NCBI GenBank assembly: GCA_028641055.1
Contig: JAPCYS010002662.1
Span: 62,001 to 126,000, forward strand
Direction: 5' to 3'
DNA from: Alopecurus myosuroides
Taxonomy: Eukaryota > Streptophyta > Magnoliopsida > Poales > Poaceae
Length of the DNA stretch: 64,000 nt
The position numbers and the translations under genes are program-made. Every line of letters starts with the position of its first letter. The stretch's first letter is position 1. The notes beneath the pieces are model-generated. The model had not been told where the DNA came from. It worked only from the letters and a program-made list of their open reading frames with translations, and ran no database searches. Positions 24,173 to 37,045 of the stretch are shown here, piece after piece.

Positions 24173-26803
24173 AATATTTGAGTTGCTTTCTATGCCTAGC
24201 TGAAAGGCGTTAAAGAAAACCGCTATCGGAAGACAACCCGTTTTATTTCTCCGTTTTCAACCCGTTTTATCTCGTTTTCTTTTCTTTTATTTGCACCTGG
24301 GTGTTTTCTATTTCTATAGCAACCCCGTTGTATCTTTTATTGTGTGTCTTTGTTGAGCCAAGTAAAGCCTCTAGTGGAAAGTTGAGACTATATTTCGGAT
24401 TTCTGCGCAGCAAACGGATTTCTGCTGTCCACTGTTAAATTCGTATAAAATCACAGAAAATTCAAAATTAACTGAGTTTTTTTGTGCATAATCATGGGCT
24501 ATATACGCAAATTTTCTTAGTTGAACACCTTTTTAGTTGAGTAACAAAATATTTTCGAAAAAAATCATCTTTACCTGTTGTCTTGTTTTGACAGATTTCT
24601 CCCAATAATTGCATTTGCATCTTAATGTCTTTCTTTTGGTGTTCTTTTGAGAAAAAGAGTTTTAAAAGAAGTTGTGACAGCATCTAATGTGTTTATGAGT
24701 TTTAGGCTTATGTTGAAACTGAACCTTGTGAATTTATTATTTCGATTGCACTAATGTTGCTAATGAAGATTGTGAGAAGTTTGGCGTGAAGGAAGTTTTC
24801 AAGGGTCAAAAGAAGAGAATGATATGATGTGATCAAGAAAAGTGAAAAGCGTAAGATTGGGGATGCCCTGGTGGTATATCCCAGAAAATTCCAAGAAGAC
24901 TCAAGCGTCTAAGCTTGGGGATACCCAAGGCATCCCCTTCTTCATCGACAAATTATCCGGTCACTTCTAGTGAAACTATATTTTTCTTCGGTCACATCTT
25001 ATGTGCTTTACTTGGAGCGTCTTTTCTTTTTTCTTTCAGTTTGTTTTTTTATTTTTGCAATAATCTTGGTTGGACCCGATCATTCTTTTATTGGAGAGTG
25101 ACACGCTCTGCTTTTTCATGGGAATAATTCGTATTCTTAATCTTTGTATGGCTGCTGCATTTATTTAGCTCCTGTTTTGCATGCATCTCTTATCTATGAG
25201 TTGTTAGTTTTAGTAGTGTTATGTGAGTAATCTCATTTTTGCTTTCTGTATCATGAAGAGTATTTTTGTTAAAACATATCTTGTATGGTGCTTGTTGGGA
25301 AAAGAAACTGCTGCTTGAAGTAGAATTTTTAATGGTGCAATTAGATGCTTGTATAGACTGTGGCTAGAACTTTTTCATATGATGTTATTTTAGTTTTAAA
25401 GACTTGTTGCTATTGAGAAGCATGATTAGCCTCAAATAGCTGAGAGTGTTTAATGTGCCATTGAAAGATTCATGAGTTGTTCTTGTCATGTTAAAGCATA
25501 AATTTATGGTATTCTTGTTTGAATGTTTTATTTGGTTGACTTACCACATGCTCACACCATGTTTATGACTATGAACCAGTCACGAATAGCCTCTATGATC
25601 ATTTAGTTTTGAACTTGTGATACCGCTTATTCTTTAATTAATGATGTTTATGTCGCTATGTATGATTATGGCTCTTATGCTCTCTTGATTTATCGCTCCC
25701 AGTCTTTTGCTAGCCTCCACCTGTACTGAGTATGAGCTCTACTCGTGCATCCAACTCCCTAAAACCAAAGTTTTCCCATTGTGTCCACCATACCTACCTT
25801 CATGTGGTATTTCATGGCCACTCCAAGTAAATTTCTCATGTGTTACCTTTAAAATCTTTAAAATTACTCATGTTTTGTGTTCTTGTTTTTGCCCATGAGG
25901 ACATCAATAGAGAATCTTTATCTCAATTGTTGATTGGATTTCACACCCTGGACTAGTGGCTTCATCCGCTTATCCAAATGATAGAAGAGCTCGCAGCGGG
26001 GTGCCCAGCCCCAAATTAATACAAACACATTCTCTTCACTATTTTTGCCCCTGATTTATCAGTCAAAGCATAATCGTGTACACAAAAGAGAAAGAGGGAT
26101 GACCTTCTACCCAGATGCGTCCTTCATATGGGAGCCGCTCTTGTGAAATCTAATTGGCTTGTGACGTACTGTATTTTCTGTTTACCATTCGTTGGCACTA
26201 GCATACACCTTTCTACTAAAAAAATGTTTTTAATACCTCTGTTTAATAAAATAAAAAGCTCCAGCACATGAGTGATCCCTGCTTCCCTCTGCGAAGGGCC
26301 TTTCTTTTACTTTTATGTTGAGTCTCCATCTTCGAACTTTATGCACAGTTGAGAGAGCATTTTCCACTATGAGTTTTATGTTCATTGGTCCCAGAAACAT
26401 TATTAATTGATTCATGATGTGTTATTGTTTGTTCTCAAACTATTTGCTCTAGTATTCCTCATGAACTTTGAAGTTGTCCTGGCATTTATGTTTTCCCCCA
26501 CTCTTAAGGACTAGCAAAATACAATTTTGCCATGCTTTCTCTATCCTTGAAACAAATGTATATCTTTCTTTGCATTATTATTCATGATCTTTTACTTGAG
26601 ATACTTCTCATGATGCAAAGTGATTGGTATGCTTTATTATTAAAGTTATATTTATCATGTTTGTGTTTAAAGTTCTATGATCTCAGCCTACATATGCTTT
26701 TACATTATTATGATCAAGATTATGTGGTAGCATGTCACCCCAATTTTTTTTTGTTTATCGTTTACCTACTCGAGGACGAGTAGGAACTAATCTTGGGGAT
26801 GCT
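24173..26803 (+). other. Long non-coding 3' region of the gag-only element, with polypurine tract
   Basis: 2.6 kb of AT-rich sequence without coding potential. It has recurring TTGGGGATGCC/TTGGGGATACCC motifs (near 24859 and 24917). It ends with CTTGGGGATGC at about 26792-26802, immediately before the right LTR, a plausible polypurine tract. Confidence 0.7.
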
Positions 26804-28368
26804 TGATACATCTCGAACGTATCTATAATTTCTGATGTTCCATGATAATATTTGGCCAATTGCTACATGTTTTCTCCCTTCTTTATAGCATTTTTACACG
26901 TTTTCCGGGAATAACCTATTGACAAGATGCCAAGTGCCAGTTCCCTGTTTTCTGCTGTTTTTAATTTCAGAAAAGTTGTTCTTGAAATATTCTCGGAATT
27001 GGACCCCACAAATAGTCGAAGACGGGCACCAGGGGGCCCACACCATAGGGTGGCGCCCCCTTGGCCGCGCCAGGGGGTGGTGTGGGGCCCCCAGGGCTCG
27101 ACCGCCTTTGCTCTTTCGCCTATTTATTCCCCCCGGATGGAAAACCCTAAACACCTGATCAAATATCCCTGAAAAGTTCCGCAACCTCCGTCGTCGTCAA
27201 CCCTAGATCAGGGGGATTCTGAAGCTGTCTCACGGCACCCTGCCGGAGAGGAAATCATCATCGGAGGCCTCTTCATCACCATGTCTGCCTCCGAAGTAAT
27301 GCGTGACTATTTCATCCTTGGACTACGGGTCCATAGCAGTAGCTATATGGTTCTCTTCTCCTCCTATGCCTCAATGTTTAGATCTCGTGATCTGCCTAAC
27401 ATGATCGAGATTGGTCTTATGTAATTCTATGTGCTGTGTTTGCTGGGATCCGATGAATATTGAACTTATGCCAAGTTGATTATAGTCTTTATTGCATATG
27501 TTATTTGTGATCTTGCATGCTTTCCATTGCTAGTGGTTGCTCTGGCCAAGTAGTTGCTAGTGACTCCAAGAGGGAGTATTTATGCATGATAGTTGGGTTC
27601 ATGCCTCCTTTTCGCTTGTGCTCGAGTGACAGAAACGTGACGGGGGAGGATGTGTTGTTGCCACTAGGGAGAAAACAGCGGTGTGTGTGCCCGCGTGCAC
27701 AATCATTGCTTACATTACACACATTGCTTAATGCGATTATCTGTTGCTTGCAACTTAATACCTAAGGGGGTTCGGATGATAACTGAGGGTGGATTATTAG
27801 TCATAGATGCAGTTGGATTACGATCTATGTATATTGTTGTAATGCCCTACGGTGCAACCTTTATTTGTCAATTGCCTAGCTGTAATTTGTTCGCCCAGCA
27901 TGCTTTCTTTTATGGAGAGACACCACTAGTGAATCTATGAACCCTGGTCCGTTTTCTTACACTGTTAAACAAACCACTACAATTTCCTGGTTTCTTTATT
28001 TACTGCAAGCATACACAAATTACCACACTATACGTCTAATCTTTATTTTCAGGAAGACCAGTGAGATTGACAACCTAACTGTACCGTTGGGACAATGTAT
28101 TTTGGTTGAGTTGTGTGCGGGTTCCACGTTGTTGCTGACACCGGTGAAGCCATCACCACCGTCAGTGGCATCAACCTTCCGAAGATCCTCTTTCTCCTAC
28201 TGGATTGATAACCTTGGTTCTTAACTGAGGAAAATTATTACCGCTGCACTCATCACACCCTCCTCTTGGGGTTTCAAACACACCATCCAGAGCAAAGAAT
28301 TTCTGGCACCTTGCCAGGGATTCAAAGTCATCAAGAAGCAACAACTCCTTCTCCATCGCAAGAAATCA
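26804..28368 (+). repeat. Right LTR of the gag-only gypsy element
   Basis: 1565 bp, starts TGATACATCTCG, ends AAATCA, followed by the TSD CAGGT. High similarity to the left LTR with two deletions of a few tens of bases (near 27013 and 27845). Confidence 0.88.
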
Positions 28369-28373
28369 CAGGT

Positions 28374-29613
28374 CCAGGGATGTCAAGATCCATATCATGA
28401 AACCCCGTTACGATTTCATCCATCCTAACTTTAGCATGGCCAGCTGGAATCTCACGGCTATGCCAGCCTGCGTCACGTGGACAAGGTAAAGAAAATATGA
28501 TCGCCACCTTCATGGATATATTCTTCATTTTCTGATGGAGCTCACAAGATATTGAATCGTTGATTCCATCCACGGGGTAGCCGAGACTGCCCTCTATCCT
28601 CTGTGCATCATCAGGCGGGACTTCTGAGTCACCCACACTGCTTTTCCGTTGAGATGGGTAAGCTGAGGCGGGACTCCTGGATTTTGCAGGCGCACTACTC
28701 CTCTAAGTTTGTCAATCTGCTATTGCTGCTCGTTAACTCTGGCAAGCAACTGGTTGAACATGTCTCCCTCCTCCTCCTGATGTTGCTGCTTTGCTCTCGC
28801 TCGGCTTCTGTAAGTTTCTATGTATTTGGGAAACGTAAGCCACCATGGTGTCTTGCCAACGCCTCGTGCTCGTCCTCTGTGTTCGTAATTCCAGAGGACC
28901 AGTGTCAGCAAGTCTTTTTCTCTATCGGTACAAAAATTTAACTTCCCCTCTTTAATTTCTTTCACCACTTCAATCCAATTTTCCCTGGGTACCCTAATCT
29001 TGTCACTGCAAATAAGGTCCACTGTTGTTTGGTCGTATGAACTCCCATGCGTCGGGAACCAATTTCTTGCCCTCAATTCCCATTCTTCGCGCATCCATTA
29101 TAGGGTGATCCCTTTATGAAGCAGCTCTTGCTCTCTTTTATCGTACTTTGGCATTGCAGTATCGTATCCCCCTGGCCCATATTTATAGTGATATTTCTTC
29201 TTCTCGACATTTTTCTTCTTCTCTTTTGAGGTGTCCTTGGAATCTTGTGACTTCTTGTACTCCTTAAATGTGTTGCAGTGATTCGCCTGCTTTGCTAGAT
29301 AGCCTTCGAATACTCGATTAGTCTTTTTCTTTTGATACTCGTGCCATAATCTTTTCTTCCACACCTGGAATAGTTTGGCCATCTTCTTAAAAGTCCACTT
29401 CTTGACTTTCTCCCTCAATTTTGCAGTGTCGGCAGGATCCTCACATTCTGGCAGGGTGAAATGTGCCATGAGGTCATTCTAAAAACCCTCTTTGTACCTT
29501 TCGGCGACATAGTCACTATCCTTCGCCCCTTTGCGCTTATTCCACTCTTGAACGGCGATCGGGACATGATCTCTAACCAGAACTTCGCATCATTATTTAA
29601 ATACATCGGCAGC
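28374..29613 (-). pseudogene. CACTA-1 ORF1, middle segment (plant transposase family region)
   Basis: Between two nested insertions the minus strand carries ORF1 in several pieces. 29600-29400 contains NNDAKFWLE and a Lys/Arg-rich KWNKRKGAKDSDYV-like frame. 29469-29098 is a basic segment (KKWTFKKMAKLFQVWKKRLW, then poly-Lys). 29094-28720 contains NWIEVVKEIKEGKLNF and GRARGVGKTPWWLTFPKYIE followed by TYRSRARAKQQ. 28636-28374 contains YPVDGINDSIS and MDLDIPGP. This order is typical of the ORF1/TNPA-side protein of grass CACTA elements (Transposase_24-like). In En/Spm the equivalent protein binds subterminal repeats. Stops at about 29097 and 29470 and frame changes make it a pseudogene; some gaps may be introns. 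Confidence 0.75.
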
Positions 29614-32600
29614 TGTAACATCCCAGTGTTTGGGAAGTTATAAGGATCTAAATTTAATATGTGCATTTGCATAGCATGCATCTAAAAGTACGGGAAATTT
29701 TGGCGCGAAAGTTTAAACGAATCAAAGTGACCAATGTATCACTTGACATGATGAAATAGATCTAGTTCATCTAGTCAAGAGTACGATTGGAGTGATCTTT
29801 ATAACAAGTATCTTAAGAAACCAGATCACCTGATAAGGTAAACCCTTGTTAGTTATGACCAACACTGAATTCTTAACCACAAGTCTATAAGTGGCTTGGG
29901 ATAATTCATTAGGTATCTAGAACCCAAAGAGGGGTGGGTACCCAAAACACACAACCGATAATCATACTTTCCCCAATGAGTAATACACAATGGAATCATC
30001 TCATCAACAGAGGTGTTATGTCCTCTCAAACAACAACTCTTTAAGTTATCAACCATTCACACCACATCTTTCGAAATTATTTATTAACTACTAAGTTAAC
30101 CTTAACATGTAAATAACAAAGGTTCAATAGAACACAATAGATACAAACAAGTGTTAACTCAAACCCACAAGTGGAAAATGACATAATAATTGTATTAATA
30201 TATTTATCGAATATGTACATATCTCATCAATCATAAAAGAAGTATCTAAAAGAAGAAATAAATCTTCTTAAACTACTGTTACACCTAGACCATTACATAT
30301 GAACTTTCCAAACCTCTATGTCTGCATTATGTTTACAAATGAAGAACATAAAATAACAACATGGCACCCTGAGAAAACATCTACCAACTCTGACTTAAAT
30401 CATTAAACCCCAATAATCTTCTCATGCTCAGTGTCTTAATCATCTCAAACAAGTGAGCATATGAAAGGTCAACACATCAATGAACCATTTGATCAACTTA
30501 CTATTAAGGCATCATTCCACAAACACTCCACATTTCTATCAAATTCATCATTCATCAATTAAAGTATCTATGGATACAACTAGGGAATAACAAAAAGTTA
30601 TAACCTCTAGTAGAGGAAGTAAATTGAAAACTAAGTAAACCAATCATGTATAATATAAGAACATATCTTATGGGAAACCAAATGAGAAACATATGAAAAG
30701 AGAATAAAAGCCTGAACTAAATCTTAATCTAGATCTTGTTACTCTGGCTAGACCACTATACCTTGTTTCCCAAACTTATCTGAATCATTTTGCAAGAGAA
30801 GAAACCCACAAGAAAAGAGGAACTACCACCAGAAGATCTTTAAGAAGATTATTTAGAGTGTTCTAGAAGTGCTACTCTAATCTGCTATAAGAGTATTTGG
30901 AAACTCTTATATCTTGATATGATCTTATTAACTCTCTTGAAATAGTGTGATACTCCAATGTTAGTGTTATATAGAAGTAGTTTGATAACAAGACTAGCTA
31001 CCTTGTTAACATATCACTTTTGTATACTCAAACAATTGAGTGTCATACACAAACAAACAGAAGGTTGAATAACCTAGTACATCTCAGCCTATTGTATATG
31101 ATTAGTAATTTGGAGGCAAGTCTGATCCACTTGTTAACAAATTCTTCTTATATGCATATGGAAACTTGATGTTATAAAATAAACCTATATTCTTTTATAA
31201 TCCTCTAAGTAAAATCTTTGCTTGGAACAAATGGTTGTATTTTACCACAAGGGTGAGATAGTTGAAGTGGAATCCAAGAGCTGAATTTACTTGCTATTGA
31301 ACAAGTAAATATCTGAAGACAAGTGGCAACCAGTGACAAGAACATCAAGCAACATAAGTCAACAAGGAGCAACATTGCCTCAGTAAGGGAGTATAAGAAA
31401 TTGTTCAATGACGCATTAGGTAATATTAGAAGATCTATCACTTCTATGCCATGTCAAGCCCATCAGAAATGAGGAGCTCATAGTAATATCTTAAATGGAA
31501 ACAATTATCAAGTATGAAATAATAACAAGCCATTGCACCCACATGTCTTGCTATGTGGAGGTAGATGAAAACAAGCTTAATACCTTGTTTTCCAAATCCT
31601 CTTCATACACAAGACTAATAGATAACAACAAAGATTCATCCGCACATAACCATGTAAATGATTACATGTTCTAAAACAAATATGAGATAATACCCATATT
31701 ATAACCTATGTGGAAAACAAGCAAATAGATTCGAAAGCCATTCATGTTCTCCACTTTGTCAAGTGCCATAAACAACAACATGGCTTACACATAATATAAG
31801 AGAATGTCCACAAGGCTTGATAAGAAACCCAAAGATGAAAATAACAAAGCAACACAAAGGAAAACAAATCCAATCATTACCTAACACCATTTGGTTTGAT
31901 ATGGGATAAAATTCCTTATTGGGTGATTTTCATTACAGTGTATAAAAAACATTGCTAAATTATTTTCTAAAAAGAACTTGTAGTTAAAATTGTCCAATGA
32001 TGATACACCACCTTGTTAACCACATGGATGTCATGTGTAATCATAATACTCATGCTTAAAATACTTTAATAGCCATTTAATAAATTAAAATAAGAGAAAA
32101 CAACAAAATCACTTAATTTAGCACCCTAAAAATACAAATATTGCTCAAATTCGTCAAACCAAAACATGGTGAGTTTGCAAATTTGATGAGGTTTCCAAAT
32201 ATAATTTTTAATAATTTTTATGTCTACAAAACAGCCCTGAAAACAAGGTTTTCTCCTCAGTTTTAGTACCAGAAGGGCCTAATTGTTAAAACTCGAAACT
32301 TCCAGGGGGTTATGCAGTAAATGGTCCTTTTGTCTTCCTCCAGGCCGGCAGAGAGCGTGTCGACGCCGCCGTCGACGCCTAGCCACCTCATGCTTGTTGC
32401 CCTTGGAAGAATAAGTACATCACGTCGTTCCCCACATCTCCTCTATCCCCTCAGGCACTTTCCCCTCTCTCTCGTTTCCTCTGTACGTCGAAAACCCGAA
32501 CCCTAGTTCATACGGCCGCCACCTCGCGCCGTCGATTCCGTCCACCTCTGCCGGAATTGAAGCCACCAGAGGACGCGCCGTAGTCTCCTCTACTTCCTCG

Positions 32601-35527
32601 AGATCGTGCAGAAGCCGGGAAGGCCGGGAACCGCGGAATCGCACCGTTCCCTTCTTATTCAGCCGCCAGCCGCCGTGGAAGCTCACCGGCGATTCCAACC
32701 TCGCCGCGCTGCACCAACCACTTCATCGCGCTCATGGTGAGCTAGCGCATCTACGGGTGCACTCTGTTTCGATATTGATTCCCGAAATTCATTTGGGCAC
32801 CGAGCAACTGCATCCCCCGCCGCACCGGTGGACGCCGACGATTCTCCGACGACCATTTGGTCGATGCGCCACCAACTCTAGGATCCCCTAGTCGCCCTCC
32901 ATCTCCTCATAGTCTCCAATTGAATTAATTCAAAGCAAATGCATCGATTGAAGATCAACAGAGATGGATTGCTCTGTGATGACGCAACCATGACATAATC
33001 ATGATGTCATAAGCCTGCTTCTTTTCTTTTTTGAAATAAAATAGGTGGGTCCCACCTGTCAATTCAAAAATGACAGAAAAATAATTAAAGTTTATTGATT
33101 CAATAACTTTAATTCTATAACTCTAAAAAATACAAATAATATACCAAAATAAACAGAAAAATATAATCTAATTGTTTATGAACTTTTCAAAAAAAAAAAT
33201 TTAAAATTAAATAGCTTTTGAATTAAATTAAGTCATTAAAATAGAGAAAAATAATAAATAATTCATAAAATCAGAAAAATACAAGTTATATGCCAAATTG
33301 CTCAAAATAACAAATGCAATTCATCTATGGTGTTTTCAAGGTCATTTGACCAAGTTTTCATGTGTGCAATATTTTGCCTAACTATTTAATACATTTAAAA
33401 TTAATAAAATTAATAGATTACTCAAATATTTTCAGAAAACATCAAATGATATACCAAATTAAAGAGAACAATATTTCCAACTCAAATATGTCATTGTAAA
33501 AAAATTTACTTAACTTCTAAACTTGTTTTTGTAAGTATACTGAAATTCTATAATGTCTATTAAAAACCAGAGATGACTACCACATCATTATTTTCCTTAC
33601 TAATAAAAACTCTCATGTTTTCACACCTAATAAACCTATCATCACAATAAAAGCAAGTTATGTGATGATAGAGTTAGTTGTATTAATCATCATCTTACAA
33701 TTCAACTCTTTATCATTAACTCTACACTTTTGACCATAAACTAATATGTGTCTGTTATCTCTTCAATAATTGTTTCCATGTTTTATTGTCTTATTGCCTA
33801 ACCATGTGATAAAACTTTTACTTAAACATGATAACAATTGAATTCATAAATAAAAGTGAAAAACATGTAAGTTTAAAATAAGTAATAACCACATCACCAC
33901 AAGTAATGACACAATTCACCTAAAACATGTGTGAATAAAATATCGTATTAAACATGGCTTACACATGTAAGATGGGGTATTTTCCAAGGTATTTCACGAT
34001 GCATATCATTGCTATGCATGTATCATCTTGCCATTGTTTTATGTAGTCCTTACCGGGACTACTTTGCTATCTTTCATATGTCGGGATTCTCTACGCGACC
34101 CTCGAACCCGAAGACATTGATTATTATGATATTTCAATCTTAGGCAAGTTCATCAATTGTTCATATCCTTTGCGGTACTTCACAACAAACTAATTGCAAA
34201 AACTCTATCGTATTACCACCTAGTCTCAAAAGAATGCATGATCCTATTTTTATAATAATATGACTAATTGAATGACTACCCGAGTGGTAGTGTTCTGTTT
34301 GGTGGGTGGATGGAACCATCGTAAGATGAATAGGTCAAAAGAAGGTTCCATATGCATGGGAAAGTATTACCTAGGATTTAAGAACAAGTGCCGTCAGGAT
34401 TCTTGCACCATAAATACCGCGTTGACCATGGGTCTTCTATGGGGGGAGTAAGTCCGCTGTGATCTTCTCTCGTTCGCATGTCAACGGGCTGCCAGAGACG
34501 TACGATGTAGGTCTTGCGAGACTACATGCACTTGGGTGGGATCACTTAATTCCCACGGACTCTGGGGTTTATGATGATCTGCCACAGGCGCGTAGATCTC
34601 CATCGTGAGGGGTGGAATCAGGCGTTCAACCTACTGGCAGAAATGGGTGGGCATGCGTTGTGCAGAGAAGCACGGTTTGGCTTGCACCAACAACCGGGCA
34701 CCACACCTGAGTGGGAGTGGACAGGATCTCGAACCTAGTTGTGCAACATGGTCTTGGTCGCCCATGGGTAAAGTAACGCACCTTTGTAGAGTGTAAGAGG
34801 ATGTGGCATGTTACCCCCTGATCCGGGAAGGAGCTGTGAACGCCGCAGGAAAGGCAACCCCATGAAGTTCTAGTCCTGTGAAGATCTGGCGGGCATAGTT
34901 TTCAGAATTAAAAGCAACCTCTTGAAGAAAGTTTTACAAAACCTTGCATAAGCTTATGGCTCTTTTGAGTCTAAAGTTGTAGTTAGTGCATTAAACTACC
35001 CACTATATATCATGAACTTGCTGAGTAACGCTCGTTACTCATTCGTTCCTGTTTGACCCCCTTCTTAGAGTTGAAACCTATGGAAGCCGTCATCGTGAAG
35101 CCATCGCTACCTCATGAAGCTAGGTGGGGTGATCTATTACTTAGCCAGGAAAGAATCATCATCAACAACTCTAGAGGAGGAGAAGCTATCAAGGTGTAGG
35201 TGGAGACCATTCTTGAGCTTAGCTGTTACAAGCCATAGTTTAGGGCTGACATCAGCCGTAGTGGATTTAGTTCCGAGCTAGAGTTCTTCTCCAGCTTGGA
35301 TCTTCGAATTGCTTCTTCTGATGTTTCATTTGTATGAGATCTTCTTTCATTCTTCAAAGAGATTCTCGAGATTTTGTAATAAAGTTTGTATCCCATAGTT
35401 TTGCCTGGACCTGCTATGTTTCTGTTGTACTACTCTGAGGGATGTAATATTCACACGCAAGTCCTTCTGTGAGTATTATTTCATCGACTTGCGTACTACA
35501 CATGAAGTGGTGTGCTGGGTCACCACA
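29614..35527 (+). repeat. Very long solo LTR (5.9 kb, gypsy type)
   Basis: Starts TGTAACATCCCAGTG at 29614 and ends TCACCACA at 35527. The 5-bp TSD GCAGC is at 29609-29613 and 35528-35532. No coding domain, primer site or internal direct repeat was seen, so it reads as one LTR left by recombination. Layout: AT-rich first 2.7 kb, a GC-rich block (32330-32900), a TGACG-type pair near 32988, AT-rich sequence, then a conserved 3' part. The same plan occurs in the shorter LTRs at 40164 and 47496. The length recalls the Sukkula family of barley; not verified. It interrupts CACTA-1 ORF1. Confidence 0.75.
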
Positions 35528-35532
35528 GCAGC

Positions 35533-35700
35533 CTTCTCGGGTTCATTCAGTTCGACCATAGGGGATATGACCACAAATGTACAATGCATAGTTGTTTCTG
35601 TCCTGGAGAAAATTTAGAAAAAGGCTGGGCTACGTGGAGCGCTCTGATTGCCCGCACTGGCTAATACGGCAGCTGACTGGGCTACCGATACCCCTTTGTT
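35533..35700 (-). pseudogene. CACTA-1 ORF1, N-terminal-side remnant
   Basis: The minus strand reads MVELNEPEKAA up to the insertion site and joins the middle segment (frame lost by a small deletion near 29600). The upstream limit and the start codon are not certain. Confidence 0.5.
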
Positions 35701-36228
35701 AAGTGATCTATTTACGCGCGTCGGATCTGGATCGAACAGCTACGGGGGATAGGGTTCTCGTCGAGCGGCGCTCGTGTGGCCGAAAATGTCGACATGGCGG
35801 TGCTCCGGTTATCTACGGCACGAAATTGAACAATGGCAACATTTTAGGAGTCCTTCGGGAACGGGTAAGGCATGGAGAGGGACGACGTGGCATGGCAAGC
35901 CCTTTGGTGCTGACGGTAGCGTCTACTACTTCCTGGATGGGCGGCGTCATGCGGACGGTGAGGTTTCCGCGCCGGTGAGCTCTCGGTCGAGCTAGATCTC
36001 AATGTTCTAGTTGCTGGAAAAGGAAAAAACAAAGGCATGAGGACGTGCTAAAAAGAGAGAGGAGATGCGCAAAGACCAAAGGAGGGCGGCGTAGACCTGC
36101 TGTGTCACTGAAAATTGATGAATCACGGCGGCGGTCGAAGCTTTTCTCGCGACGTGCGAAGTAATGCGAGGAGGACTTAGGTGTGCAGGCGGAGGCAATT
36201 AATATAGCCCACTTTGTCTTAGAGTGTG
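35701..36228 (-). promoter_or_regulatory. Probable ORF1 leader and promoter of CACTA-1
   Basis: A GC-rich, leader-like block on the minus strand, preceded by TATATTAA at about 36207-36200 and by the GTCCCGG array at 36229-36345. Only chance ORFs occur. The arrangement copies that upstream of TNP2. Confidence 0.4.
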
Positions 36229-36345
36229 GCAGGAGCCGGGACTAAAGGGGGGTCTTTAGTCCCGACTTGATCCACGCACCGGGACAAAAGGGGCGGCGGT
36301 TTCACAAATCCTGCGCGAAATACACCCTTTAGTCGCGGCTGGTGG
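36229..36345. repeat. Internal GTCCCGG-type array of CACTA-1
   Basis: GCCGGGACTAAAGG, TTTAGTCCCGAC, CACCGGGACAAAAGG and TTAGTCGCGGCTGG repeat the motifs seen at the two transposon ends, but without a CACTA terminus. Confidence 0.65.
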
Positions 36346-37045
36346 TACGGGCCGCGCAAATAGGAGGGCCGCATCGCCAATCCGCGCAGAAACCCCTGTA
36401 ACCAATCAGAGCGCACCGTTAGCATAGGCCTGGATCAGTCACCTTTCTTTTTTATTTTGAATTAAAAGAGAATTGATATAAATCTTCAAAAATTCGTAAC
36501 TTCTATTCTGTAATTCCAAATTAGATGATCTTGGACTTTTTTGAGATCAGCATAATGTGTAGATTAACCTAGACCAATAAATTTTAATTTTGTAACGTGC
36601 ACTCGCATGGTATTTGTAGATCTATTTAAATCACTATTTTGGGAATATCTTTGCATCTTAAAAATCCTTTTAGGGCGAATTCAATTTCTTTGGTTTTGTT
36701 TCACGTCCCCTATCTAGTACAAACAAAATAAATTCATTAAGAAACAATTTCGCAGCTTAGCAATAGATTTCCACTTATAGCCTATAATTGCTCACAATTA
36801 ATGTTTAATTTTGTTTTATGATTTATAAATTGTTTTCCATGCATCATGACTAAACTATTAACACCTCAAAACAACATTGCTAGTAATATATCTGTTAGTA
36901 ATTTTGGTGCATCACTTTTCATTGCATAGTATGCATACATGTTTTTCTATTGTTTTCACAAGTGTTAGGAGAAAACTAGCAATCTGGAAATAGCCTAAAC
37001 TCCACCAAGACAATAAATCTATACTTGGCTATTCTCGATCTTGTT
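36346..37045. other. AT-rich spacer between the CACTA-1 genes
   Basis: No gene or recognised repeat. Confidence 0.4.

Larger units (their letters stand above)
11942..28368 (+). mobile_element. Ty3/gypsy gag/protease-only LTR retrotransposon with a nested CACTA
   Basis: The LTRs at 11942-13586 and 26804-28368 are direct repeats bounded by TG...CA. The 5-bp TSD CAGGT is at 11937-11941 and 28369-28373. The internal region carries gag, a protease and a long AT-rich non-coding tail, but no reverse transcriptase or integrase, so it was probably a non-autonomous element mobilised in trans. Without the nested CACTA (15345-23673) it is about 8.1 kb. The structure resembles gag-only Triticeae families such as Sabrina; the name is not verified. 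The insertion interrupts CACTA-1 ORF1 between DLDIPG and GGIILGDKNY. Confidence 0.9.
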
